Part shown: positions 7,511-15,654 of the stretch, piece by piece
How the letters are laid out: each line of letters starts with the position of its first letter
How positions within the stretch are numbered: position 1 is the stretch's first letter
From: Parerythrobacter lutipelagi
Lineage (GTDB): Bacteria > Pseudomonadota > Alphaproteobacteria > Sphingomonadales > Sphingomonadaceae
Assembly (NCBI RefSeq): GCF_005434975.1
Contig: NZ_SKCJ01000002.1
Coordinates: 186,001-250,000 of the forward strand
Direction: 5' to 3'
Length of the DNA: 64,000 nt
Made by a program: the position numbers and the translations under genes
The notes under the pieces: generated by a model
The model's input: only the letters and a program-made list of their open reading frames with translations
Database searches by the model: none
What the model was told of the DNA's origin: nothing

Positions 7511-8095
7511 ATGAATTTTCGTGCAAAGTTTCTCGCCGTACCGATGCTTGCCTCCGCTATGGCGCTGTCCGCCTGCGGCGAACCGGCAACCGACGCGGTT
7601 GACGCAAACGACACCGAAACCACCGATGCCGTAACCGACGGGCCGGGCACTGTGGTCGATGTCGCATCGGGCAATCCTGATTTCTCGACTCTCGTCGCAG
7701 CAGTCGGAGCAGCCAATCTGGCGGAAACTCTGGGCGGCGAAGGCCCGTTCACTGTCTTCGCGCCGACCAACGCGGCATTTGAAAAGCTGCCTGCAGGCAC
7801 TGTTGAAGATCTGCTGAAGCCGGAAAACCAGGCAACGCTGACCGGCATTCTCACCTATCATGTCGTGGCCGGAACCACCGATGCCGCAGCTCTGACTAAG
7901 GCGATCACCGACAATGGCGGTTCCGCTGAACTGACCACCGTCAATGGCGGGGTGCTGACAGCAAAGGTCGATGGAGAGAACGTCGTGCTGACCGATTCCA
8001 GCGGCAACTCATCGACGGTTACCGCGACTGATGTCGCAGCATCGAATGGCGTGATCCATGTGATCGATACCGTCGTGATGCCCGCCAGCGAATAA
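7511..8095 (+). CDS. Fasciclin (FAS1) domain lipoprotein
   Basis: 194 residues: lipobox LSAC (Cys22), an Asp/Thr-rich linker (about 25-48) and one FAS1 domain to the C-terminus. The H1 block FTVFAPTNAAFEKLP and the H2 block ASNGVIHVIDTVVMP are intact, as is ILTYHVV. FAS1 lipoproteins are surface or periplasmic adhesion-type proteins. AAGGAAAAG precedes the ATG. The upstream EcfG promoter indicates expression in the general stress response. Confidence 0.93.
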   Translation: MNFRAKFLAVPMLASAMALSACGEPATDAVDANDTETTDAVTDGPGTVVDVASGNPDFSTLVAAVGAANLAETLGGEGPFTVFAPTNAAFEKLPAGTVEDLLKPENQATLTGILTYHVVAGTTDAAALTKAITDNGGSAELTTVNGGVLTAKVDGENVVLTDSSGNSSTVTATDVAASNGVIHVIDTVVMPASE

Positions 8096-8141
8096 GCTAA
8101 AACGATACACCGCGATCAGCCGGACAAATCGGCCGATCAGA

Positions 8142-8173
8142 GGGGCGCCGCTTGCATCAGCAGGCGGCGCCCC
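8142..8173 (+). terminator. Hairpin after fasciclin gene
   Basis: Perfect 10-bp stem GGGGCGCCGC / GCGGCGCCCC with a 12-base loop, about 46 bases after the fasciclin stop. No T-run follows, so termination is likely but not certain. Confidence 0.5.
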
Positions 8174-8353
8174 AATCGTATCTGGCGAAGCATATCCCTT
8201 GCCGCGGTGTTGCGCCTGTGACGAAAAAGGGCCAGCGCTCGCGGAGGGTGCCGCCAATGCCTGGACCGCGGCAATAGGCCTGAGCGCGAAGGCGCAGTGT
8301 GACGGCGCGAAGCCTTGTGCTAGGGTTCGCAATGACAGGGGAGGGAAAGCCCG

Positions 8354-8779
8354 ATGGCCGACGACACGACGAAACCGACAATACACACCGGGGGATGCCT
8401 GTGCGGCGCCGTGCGCTATACTCTGACGAGCGAGCCAGCCATGCCGATGGTATGCCACTGCAAGCACTGCCAGAGGCAAAGCGGAAGCGCTTTCAGCACC
8501 ATCGTCGCGGTGCCGAAATCCGATTGCAGCGTCTCGGGCGACATCAGCAGCTACATCGACACAGCGGACAGCGGCAACATGATCACCCGGCAGTTCTGCG
8601 ACCGGTGCGGCTCGCCGCTGTTCACGCTCAGCGACACGATGCCGGGAATGATCTTCGTCAAGGCGGGCACTCTGGACGATACCGATGGCTATACGCCGCA
8701 GGTGCATATCTGGGCGAAGAGCAAGCAGGGCTGGGTCGAAACGGGCGAGGTGCCTGCGCTCGAGGGTAATCCCGGTTAG
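8354..8779 (+). CDS. GFA family zinc-binding protein
   Basis: 141 residues with the GFA/Mss4-like fold signatures: GGCLCGAVRY, CHCKHCQRQSGSAF and FCDRCGSPLF. The Cys pairs CxC, CxxC and CxxC bind structural and catalytic zinc in the family founder Gfa, but most members do not act on S-hydroxymethylglutathione and have unknown substrates. Cytoplasmic. Its 3' end overlaps the convergent DUF962 gene by four bases. Confidence 0.88.
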   Translation: MADDTTKPTIHTGGCLCGAVRYTLTSEPAMPMVCHCKHCQRQSGSAFSTIVAVPKSDCSVSGDISSYIDTADSGNMITRQFCDRCGSPLFTLSDTMPGMIFVKAGTLDDTDGYTPQVHIWAKSKQGWVETGEVPALEGNPG

Positions 8780-9111
8780 CCTTTGGTGACCCCGGCACGC
8801 TCAAGCTCCGGGCCGAGCCGACCGGTCAGCCACAGTGCCCACATACGGAAATCCGCCGCGAGACTCCAGAGCGGATAGGTAAAAGTCGCAGGGCGATTCT
8901 TCTCGATCGCAAAATGGGCCAGCCAGGCAAAGGAATACCCGGCAAGCGGCATGGCAAGTAGCCACCACCAGCTTGCAGTCAGCACTGCAAGAATCGCCAC
9001 TGCAACAACCACGGTGGTCCCGACATAATGCAAGGCCCGCGTCGAGGCTTTCGAATGCTCGCGCAGGTAGTAGAGCCAGAATGAGGCGAAGGTGGTGTGG
9101 CTGCTATTCAT
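8776..9111 (-). CDS. DUF962 (Mpo1-like) membrane protein
   Basis: 111 residues with the DUF962 pattern: FxxFWLYYLREHSKxxTRALHYVGTT, two adjacent membrane helices (about 32-50 and 52-68) and HFxIEKNRPATFTYPLWSLxxDFRM. Yeast Mpo1 of this family is an iron-dependent dioxygenase of 2-hydroxy fatty acids, and the conserved His residues (HYVG, AHFAIEKNRP) fit metal ligands; bacterial members are uncharacterised. The ATG at 9111 matches the family N-terminus. Its stop codon overlaps the stop of the convergent GFA gene. Confidence 0.85.
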   Translation of the reverse strand: MNSSHTTFASFWLYYLREHSKASTRALHYVGTTVVVAVAILAVLTASWWWLLAMPLAGYSFAWLAHFAIEKNRPATFTYPLWSLAADFRMWALWLTGRLGPELERAGVTKG

Positions 9112-9399
9112 GAGTTCACAATCCCTGGCTTGGCAGATCCGCCGGTTCGATAGCGCAACGCCGATTTCCGGCAAACTAGAGAGCCCCGGGCAAAGCAAGT
9201 CGCGTCCCTCGTTTGCATCAATCCGAACACCCGCCTCACTGACCCCCTGAACGGGATATTTAGCCACCCCGAGCAAGGTTGGGAAGAATAGTTCAGGACG
9301 CGTTTGACCGAATCCTGTGACCGCCAAATCCCCAGAAGGTACGAAATGGCGCAAAAAGGCGCCTTCCTACATATAACCAAATCGGTTATCTTTCTTTCC

Positions 9400-10050
9400 A
9401 TGTCGAACCCAAAAGACCGCCCGCCGCACCCGCTGGCCGCTTACGCCGCCCGCATTCGTTCCACCTCTGACACTGCCGTCACCGTCACCCCGGCGGCCGC
9501 ACCCGAAACCCACGCTGACGTCTCGCCCGAGCCTGTCCCGCTCCAGCGTTCCCCGCATTGGACCGGCGCGAAGATGGCGGCGTTCATTGACGCACTGGCG
9601 GGTTCGCAATCGGTCGTCGAGGCGGCACGCCGTGTCGGCATGTCGCGCCAGTCGGCGTACCGACTGCGCGCCCGGCTCAGGGATACCAGCTTCGACCAGG
9701 CGTGGGAGGGGGCCTATCACCATGGCTTCGACCAATTGGCGCAAGCGGCGCTGGATCGCGCAATCAACGGGGTCGAAGTGCCGCATTTCTATCAGGGCGA
9801 GATGATCGGCACGTCGCGCCGCTACAACGAGAACCTGACGCTGGCACTGATGCGCAATAAGGACATGGCCGGGCGCTCTGCATATGGGCGGCACGGCAGC
9901 GAGCTCAATGAGTGGCGCCATGCGTGGGACGGGCTGCTAGGCCGGATCGAAGAATTCGGGCCGGAGGGCAACTGCGGCAATACAGGCCGCTGGGCGAGCG
10001 AAGAATACCCCGATGACTGTGACGATAGCGGTTGCGAGAACGACGCATAG
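9400..10050 (+). CDS. Helix-turn-helix protein of unknown role
   Basis: 216 residues. After a Pro/Ala-rich N-terminal tail (about 1-50), residues about 60-100 form a homeodomain-like helix-turn-helix (MAAFIDALAGSQSVVEAARRVGMSRQSAYRLRARL) like that of small terminase subunits and resolvase-type DNA binders. The middle (HHGFDQLAQAALDRAINGVEVP) resembles proteins seen singly in Sphingomonadales chromosomes. The acidic tail contains three cysteines. Start ATG 9400 (MSNPKDRPP) is favoured over two upstream ATGs because those would read through poorly coding sequence. The adjacent 83-bp repeat begins 51 bases downstream. No phage genes surround it. Confidence 0.7.
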   Translation: MSNPKDRPPHPLAAYAARIRSTSDTAVTVTPAAAPETHADVSPEPVPLQRSPHWTGAKMAAFIDALAGSQSVVEAARRVGMSRQSAYRLRARLRDTSFDQAWEGAYHHGFDQLAQAALDRAINGVEVPHFYQGEMIGTSRRYNENLTLALMRNKDMAGRSAYGRHGSELNEWRHAWDGLLGRIEEFGPEGNCGNTGRWASEEYPDDCDDSGCENDA

Positions 10051-10101
10051 CATCGCGCGAGCGCGGATTGAGCCGCCGCCGGGATCACTTTGGCGCCTGC
10101 C

Positions 10102-10184
10102 GTGTCACCCTGTAGGATTTCGAAAAGCGCGTGATTTCAACGCTTTGGAAAACCCAACAGGGTGACACGTGTCACCTTATTCCT
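10102..10184. repeat. 83-bp structured dispersed repeat, copy A
   Basis: Begins GTGTCACCCTGT and contains the exact inverse ACAGGGTGACAC at 10158-10169, so the unit folds back on itself; a shorter internal palindrome (AAAGCG / CGCTTT) sits in the middle. The right end is the perfect 16-bp palindrome GGTGACACGTGTCACC followed by TTATTCCT. A second copy of identical length lies in inverse orientation at 28352-28434. Confidence 0.85.
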
Positions 10185-10195
10185 AAAGCAATGGC

Positions 10196-11641
10196 TTAGA
10201 ACAGTCCGGGCACCTCGTGCTGCGCGGCCGTAGGATAGCGCGGCTGGAGGAGTTGGCGCTGCGGCGAACCGGCGGTGCGCGACTGTGTGGCTTGTCCGCC
10301 GCCGCTGATTGCGGAGCAGGACGCGGCGCCGGTACGCAAGAAGGCGAGCGCCTGCGCGACCGACGCTTCGTTCGGATCGCCCAGCTGCGTGAAAATATCG
10401 TCACTCGCGGCGCAGGTGTTGGGCATCACCGATGCAAGCCCGGTGTAGTAATCGCCCTGGCCGTCGCTGTTCTCTGTCCGGAAGGTCACCACGCGCAGGC
10501 GGTCATCGCATTCGGCCTTGTCGAAAGCGAACTGGCCAACCGGTTTGCCGAAGGTGTTGCTGCCGACCAGCGCGATATTGTTCCCGAGATAGGGGATCAT
10601 CGAGTTGGTAACCAGCTCGCTGGCGGATGCGGTGCCGGGGCGGCCGATGACCGCGATCTTGGTTGCGGTAATGGCTTGTGGTTGCGCGCCGAACAGATCG
10701 GTCGAATTCTCGCTCGACTTGCTGGCCCGCAAAGTGGTCCGGCTGAACACATCACCGACATTGTCGCGGCGCAGGAGATCGCCGAACAATTCTGCAATGC
10801 GCACCAGGCCGCCACCGTTATAGCGCAGGTCGAGGATGACTTCGGTCACACCCTGTTGGCGAAAATTGTCGAACGCTGCCCGCAGGTCCGGATCGGCGCT
10901 ATCGATGAACGTGCGCAGATTGATGTAGCCGACCAGCTTGCCGCCATCATTGATGATTTGGGCGCCGTAGCGGTTGGACACCGGATCGAGAGAGAAATCG
11001 GCCTTGCTGACTGTGACGGTGGTATCCGCGCCGCCGACCGGGCGGATCACGAAACTGCGCGTGACGCCCGGATCCGACGGGCCGAGTGCGTCGATCACTG
11101 CTTGCGGCCCCCCGCTTGCCATCAGGCTGGAGATCGACTGCAAATTGCCGGCGTTGGTCCCGACAGCGATGAGTTCGGTTCCGCGGTCGAACCCCTGCGG
11201 AAATGCCGGGCCGGTTTCGAAGCTTTCGATCACGAAGACGCGATTGGCTCCCGTGTCATAGCCGAGCCGTATGCCGAAGCCGGCGCTCGACCCCGAATTG
11301 AAGAAGGCGTTCTCTTCCTCGATCGAAGTGATGTAGCTGAAGAACCGGTCGCGCGATTGTGCCCGCGCCGGGGCAACCAGCGCGTCTATGTAGGACTGGA
11401 CATCGTTGAAGCTGCTCTTGTTTACCGAATTGTCGACCAATGTCGGGAACAGGTACCATTCGTCGATCACCGCTTTCACGAAATCCTGCCGGGAAGATAG
11501 CGAGCACGTACCGGTTCCGCCGCCACCAGAACCGCCGCCGGCGATTGGAGTGCCGCCGCCAGAGGAATTGCCACCGCCGCCGCCGCAAGCGGCAAGCGAG
11601 ACAGCGAGTATTGCGGAGAGTGAAGCGCGACCGAATTTCAT
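10196..11641 (-). CDS. S41 family peptidase, lipoprotein type
   Basis: 481 residues from ATG 11641; lipobox LAAC then a Gly/Ser-rich linker to about residue 50. The middle carries a degenerate PDZ-like region (GFGIRLGYD to about residue 190) and the C-terminal half is the tail-specific protease domain: VILDLRYNGGG, a catalytic Ser in GTASASELVTNSM and a Lys in TFGKPVGQF, the Ser/Lys dyad of S41. Periplasmic or outer-membrane anchored. Earlier in-frame starts would remove the signal-peptide character. Ends 12 bases from the 83-bp repeat and is convergent with the HTH gene. Confidence 0.9.
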   Translation of the reverse strand: MKFGRASLSAILAVSLAACGGGGGNSSGGGTPIAGGGSGGGGTGTCSLSSRQDFVKAVIDEWYLFPTLVDNSVNKSSFNDVQSYIDALVAPARAQSRDRFFSYITSIEEENAFFNSGSSAGFGIRLGYDTGANRVFVIESFETGPAFPQGFDRGTELIAVGTNAGNLQSISSLMASGGPQAVIDALGPSDPGVTRSFVIRPVGGADTTVTVSKADFSLDPVSNRYGAQIINDGGKLVGYINLRTFIDSADPDLRAAFDNFRQQGVTEVILDLRYNGGGLVRIAELFGDLLRRDNVGDVFSRTTLRASKSSENSTDLFGAQPQAITATKIAVIGRPGTASASELVTNSMIPYLGNNIALVGSNTFGKPVGQFAFDKAECDDRLRVVTFRTENSDGQGDYYTGLASVMPNTCAASDDIFTQLGDPNEASVAQALAFLRTGAASCSAISGGGQATQSRTAGSPQRQLLQPRYPTAAQHEVPGLF

Positions 11642-11907
11642 GAAAACAAGCTCCCGAGAGACATTATTCCTGGCCGCGCAGCATCCCCCTCGCGGCACGG
11701 GCACTAGGAGCAATGCCGCCTGAACCGCGTCTGAGCAAGCGGCATCGGGCGCAAATTTGGGTAATATCCCGAAGCAGAAGCCGGAAAAGTGGGCAAAATA
11801 TGCTCAAATTGCCGCCGAGCAGTGGAAAACCCGCCCTCAGGCGGTGTCCCCCCTCGTCGCGCCTCGGCAACGGGCGTAGAACACCATCTGGATACACGGG
11901 AGAGAAA

Positions 11908-12507
11908 ATGTCGTCTTCGCTGCCATCTTGGCTCGCCGCAGCCCTGCCTGATGCAGGCGCCGGACATGCGCGGCTATCAGTCGCCCGATTGGCCGATGAA
12001 AAGACTTTGGGTCGCGGCGGATGGAATCTCTCGAGCCCGGCGTTTCGCAACAATGAAGGGCTCGACCCCTGCTTTACTGCGGACGAAGAAGATGCGGTCG
12101 CTCCGCCGCTCGAATGGACGGTCCCGCCGCCCGGCGCGATGGAGCTGGTTCTGATAGTCGAAGACGCTGACTCAGCGGGTGACGATGCAGCATGCCATTG
12201 GGCCGTGTGGGGTTTGCCCGCGCAAAAGGGCATGCTGCTTGAAGGTGAAGTGCCGCCCCGGGTTGGCAAGAACGCGCATGGCAATTCGGAATGGCTGCTC
12301 CCCGCACCACCGCGCGAAGACGATGCGCACAGCTTCGTGTTCCAGATTTTCGCAGTCGACCTGCCGCTGACCCTGATGCCCGGTGCCGACCGGGCGGATG
12401 TGATCGCGGCAATCGAAGGCCATGTCGTGGCCGCCGCCGTCCTCACAGGCACATACAAACGTGCCGCTGAAGAGGAGGGTTGGGTTGACGAAGAAGAATT
12501 CGAATAA
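11908..12507 (+). CDS. YbhB/YbcL family PEBP-like protein
   Basis: 199 residues. Motifs SSPAFRNNEGLDPCFT, PPLEWTVPPPGAMELVLIVEDADS, CHWAVWGLP and HSFVFQIFAVD are those of the bacterial phosphatidylethanolamine-binding/Raf-kinase-inhibitor-like family; the DxD and CHW positions line the ligand pocket. Bacterial roles are not well defined. The ATG at 11908 follows GGGAGAGAAA; the longer upstream reading is Arg/Ser-rich and unlikely. No signal peptide, so cytoplasmic. The SWIB gene follows 30 bases later on the same strand, probably co-transcribed. Confidence 0.87.
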   Translation: MSSSLPSWLAAALPDAGAGHARLSVARLADEKTLGRGGWNLSSPAFRNNEGLDPCFTADEEDAVAPPLEWTVPPPGAMELVLIVEDADSAGDDAACHWAVWGLPAQKGMLLEGEVPPRVGKNAHGNSEWLLPAPPREDDAHSFVFQIFAVDLPLTLMPGADRADVIAAIEGHVVAAAVLTGTYKRAAEEEGWVDEEEFE

Positions 12508-12537
12508 TCGAATGGACCAGAAGGAAAGGAATCTATT

Positions 12538-12786
12538 ATGGCTGGTAACAACGCACTGCAGAAGCCGGTAACTCTCTCGGGCGATCTCGAGAACGTCATC
12601 GGCAAGGGCCCGATGACCCGCGCTCAGGTCACCTCCAAGGTGTGGGAATACATCAAGGCGAACGACCTGCAGGACAGCAAGGACAAGCGTCAGATCAATC
12701 CGGACGCGAAACTGGGTGCCGTGATCGGCAAGGACCAGATTTCGATGTTCAAGATGACGGCTGCGGTGTCCAAGCACCTCAGCTAA
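12538..12786 (+). CDS. SWIB/MDM2 domain protein
   Basis: 82 residues, almost entirely one SWIB domain: LSGDLENVIGKGPMTRAQVTSKVWEYIKANDLQDSKDKRQINPDAKL matches the SWIB/BAF60b fold. In eukaryotes this domain occurs in chromatin remodellers; in bacteria it is found alone (this size) or fused to topoisomerase I, as in chlamydiae. Likely nucleoid or DNA-associated, but no partner is shown. AGGAAAGGAA precedes the ATG. Follows the YbhB-like gene. Confidence 0.9.
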   Translation: MAGNNALQKPVTLSGDLENVIGKGPMTRAQVTSKVWEYIKANDLQDSKDKRQINPDAKLGAVIGKDQISMFKMTAAVSKHLS

Positions 12787-12792
12787 GTCAGA

Positions 12793-13194
12793 CTATCTAC
12801 GGTGGCGGAACGGCCAGTCGGTCGTTCCGCTCACCCATAGCGCCAGCCAGATAATGACCGGCTGCGCGATCATGCGCGGGACATGATAGGCAAGCCCCAG
12901 TCCGCTATCCTTGCTCGCCATATCCATCACAAAATGATTGATGTTCGCAGGCCAGACGCAAAGCGCGTAGAGGGCGAGACCGATCCCTGCTGCGCGGCGC
13001 AGCTTGGCTGACCATGGCTGGATCAGGCCGAGAGCCCCCGCCAATTCCGCGATGCCTGTCCAGAAGACGATCGCTTCGGGAAAGGGCACGGCCGAAGGCA
13101 TGATCGTGAGGAACGGGGCGGGATCGGCCAGATGGGCATATCCGGCGAACGCATAGAACAGCGCGAGCAGCCACCGCAGGCCCGCGCGGATCAT
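12793..13194 (-). CDS. DoxX-like membrane protein
   Basis: 133 residues with four membrane helices (about 7-22, 42-60, 67-85 and 105-122) and the DoxX-like features FYAFAGYAHLADP and WTGIAELAGALGL. The family includes quinone or redox-associated membrane proteins, but the precise role is unknown. Overlaps the upstream cupin gene by four bases (ATGA), so they are translationally coupled. The hairpin-like GCGGAACG / CGTTCCGC near its 3' end may also terminate the convergent SWIB mRNA. Confidence 0.8.
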   Translation of the reverse strand: MIRAGLRWLLALFYAFAGYAHLADPAPFLTIMPSAVPFPEAIVFWTGIAELAGALGLIQPWSAKLRRAAGIGLALYALCVWPANINHFVMDMASKDSGLGLAYHVPRMIAQPVIIWLALWVSGTTDWPFRHRR

Positions 13195-13628
13195 GCCCCC
13201 GGCTCCCAGCCTGCTTCTGCCAAGTGAAATCCGGAGAATTCAAACCCGGGCGCGACCACGCAGGAGACCAGCGTAAAGCCAATCGGTCCTGCAGCGGGCC
13301 CGGCAGCCTGCCAGTGGCCTGGCGCAATCACGTGCTGGACTTGCTGGCCGGCAATCACATCGCCGCCGAGCGTAACCGTCTCCACAGGACCTGCATCGCC
13401 TGGGGCGAACGACAGGGCCAGCGGATCGCCTGCGTGCCACAGCCAGATCTCTGCCGCATCGACTGTGTGCCAATGCGAACGCTGGCCATTTGTCAGCAGG
13501 AAATGGATTGCAGTGGCATCAGCGCGTCCGCCGTCTTGGCTTGGTGTTCGCCAGGTCTCGCGATACCAGCCACCTTCGGGATGCGGCTGCAGATCAAGCC
13601 TGGCTATGAGATCTTTCGCCGTTGTCAT
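13191..13628 (-). CDS. Cupin superfamily DUF985 protein
   Basis: 145 residues. The DUF985 cupin pattern is complete: LDLQPHPEGGWYRETWR, AIHFLLTNGQRSHWHTVDAAEIWLWHAGDPL, PGHWQAA and SCVVAPGFEFSGFHLA. The His/Glu residues of SHWH and AEIW are the expected metal ligands of the barrel. Substrate unknown. Start ATG 13628 gives the family N-terminus. First gene of a coupled pair with the DoxX-like gene and divergent from the dipeptidase gene, which starts 68 bases away. Confidence 0.87.
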   Translation of the reverse strand: MTTAKDLIARLDLQPHPEGGWYRETWRTPSQDGGRADATAIHFLLTNGQRSHWHTVDAAEIWLWHAGDPLALSFAPGDAGPVETVTLGGDVIAGQQVQHVIAPGHWQAAGPAAGPIGFTLVSCVVAPGFEFSGFHLAEAGWEPGA

Positions 13629-13696
13629 TCTCGCTTTCCTACTGGCCGCGCGCCGCGCTAGAGTGCTCGCGATTACAGTTTCCCGGAGAGAAAACA

Positions 13697-14953
13697 ATGC
13701 GCCGCCTACTCCTCGCCACCGCCATGCTTGTCTGGACCGCACCTGCTCTGGCGGATACTCCTGAGGAAGCCGCCGAAGCGGCGCTCGAGGCCGCTCCGGT
13801 ATGGGACGGACACAATGACGTGCCTATCCAGCTGCGCGGACGGTTCGGCAATGTCATCGGTGACTTCGATTTCGAGGATACGACCGGGACGGAAAGTCCC
13901 GACGGGCGGCGCGCGATGCACACTGACATTGCGCGCCTGAAGCGCGGCAAAGTCGGGGCACAATGGTGGTCGGTTTATGTCTCGGCCTCGCTAGAAGAGC
14001 CGGAAGCGGTGCAAGCGACGATCGAGCAGATCGACGTGACCAAAAGGCTGATCGCCCGCTATCCCGGCGAATTGGGCCTTGCGCTGACAGCAGATGATGT
14101 CGAGCGCCATATGGCGCAAGGACGCATTGCATCGCTTATGGGAATGGAAGGCGGCCATTCGATCGGATCGAGCCTGGCCGTGCTGCGCCAGATGTATGCA
14201 ATGGGCGCGCGTTACATGACCCTGACGCATGGCAAGACCTTGAGCTGGGCGGACAGCGCGACCGATGAGCCGAAGAACAACGGCTTGTCAGACTTCGGCA
14301 AAGACGTGGTGCGCGAGATGAATCGCATCGGCATGCTGGTCGACCTCAGCCATGTCAGCGAGAAAGCGATGCACGATGCGCTCGATGTGGCGCAGGCACC
14401 GGTTATCTTCAGCCATTCGTCTGCGCGTGCCCTCAACGGCCACGCGCGCAATGTTCCCGACAGCGCCTTGGCGCGGCTTCCGGCAAATGGCGGGATCATC
14501 ATGGTCACATTCGTGCCGGGATTCCTGAGCGAGGCGGCGCGCCAATGGAACGCCAATCGCGCCGCCGAACAGGCACGGCTGGAAGCCTTGTGGCAGGGCC
14601 AGCCCGACGAGGTCGCCAATCGCCTCGCGAGCTGGGATGAAGCCAATCCTCTGCCGCAATCTTCGATTGCCGAAACAGCAGATCACATCGATCACATTCG
14701 CTCGGTTGCCGGAATTGAGGCGATCGGGATCGGCGGCGACTACGACGGGATTCCGTTTGCTCCGCCGGGTCTGGAGGATGTTTCGACCTATCCGGCATTA
14801 TTCGGCGAGCTCGCCCGCCGGGGCTATTCGCAGCAAGACCTGGAAATGATCAGTTCGCGCAACATGATGCGCGTGATGCGCGCAGCGGAAGCGGCAAGTT
14901 CATCGATGGATGATATCCCTCCGTATGAACATGCTGCCGGTGAGGAGCGCTAA
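13697..14953 (+). CDS. Secreted membrane dipeptidase, family M19
   Basis: 418 residues, signal peptide MRRLLLATAMLVWTAPALA then an M19 metallopeptidase. Zinc ligands are visible: HND near the start (WDGHNDVP), the bridging Glu in MEGGHS, and the His of FSHSSAR; the last metal-site block is GGDYDG. The family (renal dipeptidase) splits dipeptides, including some with D-residues, and in bacteria acts in the periplasm. GGAGAGAAAAC precedes the ATG. Monocistronic. Confidence 0.92.
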   Translation: MRRLLLATAMLVWTAPALADTPEEAAEAALEAAPVWDGHNDVPIQLRGRFGNVIGDFDFEDTTGTESPDGRRAMHTDIARLKRGKVGAQWWSVYVSASLEEPEAVQATIEQIDVTKRLIARYPGELGLALTADDVERHMAQGRIASLMGMEGGHSIGSSLAVLRQMYAMGARYMTLTHGKTLSWADSATDEPKNNGLSDFGKDVVREMNRIGMLVDLSHVSEKAMHDALDVAQAPVIFSHSSARALNGHARNVPDSALARLPANGGIIMVTFVPGFLSEAARQWNANRAAEQARLEALWQGQPDEVANRLASWDEANPLPQSSIAETADHIDHIRSVAGIEAIGIGGDYDGIPFAPPGLEDVSTYPALFGELARRGYSQQDLEMISSRNMMRVMRAAEAASSSMDDIPPYEHAAGEER

Positions 14954-14956
14954 CCG

Positions 14957-14975
14957 GCTATCGACTTGCGATAGC
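14957..14975. terminator. Small bidirectional hairpin between convergent genes
   Basis: 7-bp perfect stem GCTATCG / CGATAGC with a 5-base loop, between the M19 peptidase stop (14953) and the convergent DUF2945 stop (14998). No T-run; a weak terminator at best. Confidence 0.35.
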
Positions 14976-14997
14976 GTTGCCGATTGCGCCTGTTCAA

Positions 14998-15225
14998 TCA
15001 GTCCTGCGCTTCGAGCTCCGAGCCGCGCTTGAGGACTTCGTCGCCATCATCTTGCTTGATCAGATAGGCGGGGTTGTCTTCGTCGCCATCCTTGGTGACT
15101 TCGGTCCCTTGTAGGGTCCGAGTGACTTCGCGTTCGAACCGCTCTTTGATCTGGCCTTTGCCAGTCCCGTTGCCCCAGTCCCACTGAACGTATTGACCGG
15201 TCTGGTAGCTATGGGAATTGCTCAT
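14998..15225 (-). CDS. DUF2945 (HVA1/TUDOR-like) small protein
   Basis: 75 residues: YQTGQYVQWDWGNGTGKGQIKERF is the DUF2945 signature (hypervirulence-associated, Tudor-like barrel), followed by NPAYLIKQDDGDEVLKRGSEL, also typical. Small cytoplasmic protein of unknown function. The ATG at 15225 follows AGGAGAG; a longer reading adds only MQERS. Lies 40 bases after the single-helix protein gene and probably shares its stress-type promoter. Confidence 0.87.
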   Translation of the reverse strand: MSNSHSYQTGQYVQWDWGNGTGKGQIKERFEREVTRTLQGTEVTKDGDEDNPAYLIKQDDGDEVLKRGSELEAQD

Positions 15226-15265
15226 GCTTCTCTCCTGCATTTAACAGGAGAGAAGCGCTTGAGAC

Positions 15266-15592
15266 TTACTGCGGTTCCGGCGCTTGCTCGCCAGCGGCCC
15301 GTTCCTCGCCCACTTCCAGCGGGTCTTCGTCACCGGCAATTTGCTCGGCAGCTTCGGTTTCGGAAAGCATCGGATTGTTCTCGGCCATGGCATCTGCGGC
15401 GCCGGAGACGGTTGCCTCTTCCTCTGCATCGCCCTGCATCGCCGCGGGAATGATCCAGACAAGAGACATGGCGATAACGGCGAAGAGCAGGCCGACGCCC
15501 AGCACCCAACGCATCCGACCTGACTTTTCACCGGCCATTGCGTCATCATCTTCGATGTGGATTTCTTCGTTGTTCGAATTTTGATCTGCCAT
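15266..15592 (-). CDS. Single-pass membrane protein with acidic tails
   Basis: 108 residues: an acidic N-terminus (EEIHIEDDDAMAGEKS), one membrane helix (about 28-52, WVLGVGLLFAVIAMSLVWIIPAAM) and a long Glu/Ala-rich C-terminal region. No recognised family. The positive residues before the helix (KSGRMR) suggest the N-terminus is cytoplasmic and the tail periplasmic. A candidate EcfG promoter lies 38 bases upstream, so it is likely a stress-inducible envelope protein; DUF2945 follows on the same strand. Confidence 0.7.
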   Translation of the reverse strand: MADQNSNNEEIHIEDDDAMAGEKSGRMRWVLGVGLLFAVIAMSLVWIIPAAMQGDAEEEATVSGAADAMAENNPMLSETEAAEQIAGDEDPLEVGEERAAGEQAPEPQ

Positions 15593-15629
15593 GTCATGCC
15601 CTCCGAGATGGCTTAATGCTTGTTAGTTA

Positions 15630-15654
15630 AACTCGCGATGCGACTAGCCGTTCC
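15630..15654 (-). promoter_or_regulatory. Candidate EcfG-type promoter for the 15592 gene
   Basis: Minus strand: GGAAC (15650-15654), 16-bp spacer, AGTT (15630-15633). The -35 is perfect; the -10 differs from CGTT only in its least conserved first base. It begins immediately after the dapD stop codon and lies 38 bases before the membrane-protein ATG. Confidence 0.5.

Noticed and set aside
9400-10050. Prophage remnant suggested by a terminase-like helix-turn-helix protein
   Set aside because: No other phage gene, integrase or attachment-site duplication is nearby, and composition matches the chromosome.
10217-11500. 427-codon plus-strand open frame over the S41 peptidase gene
   Set aside because: The opposite frame has signal peptide, catalytic Ser and Lys; this one has no motif and shadow-like composition.
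11664-12605. 313-codon minus-strand open frame over the YbhB and SWIB genes
   Set aside because: Ser-rich antisense frame crossing two genes on the other strand; no ribosome site or motif.
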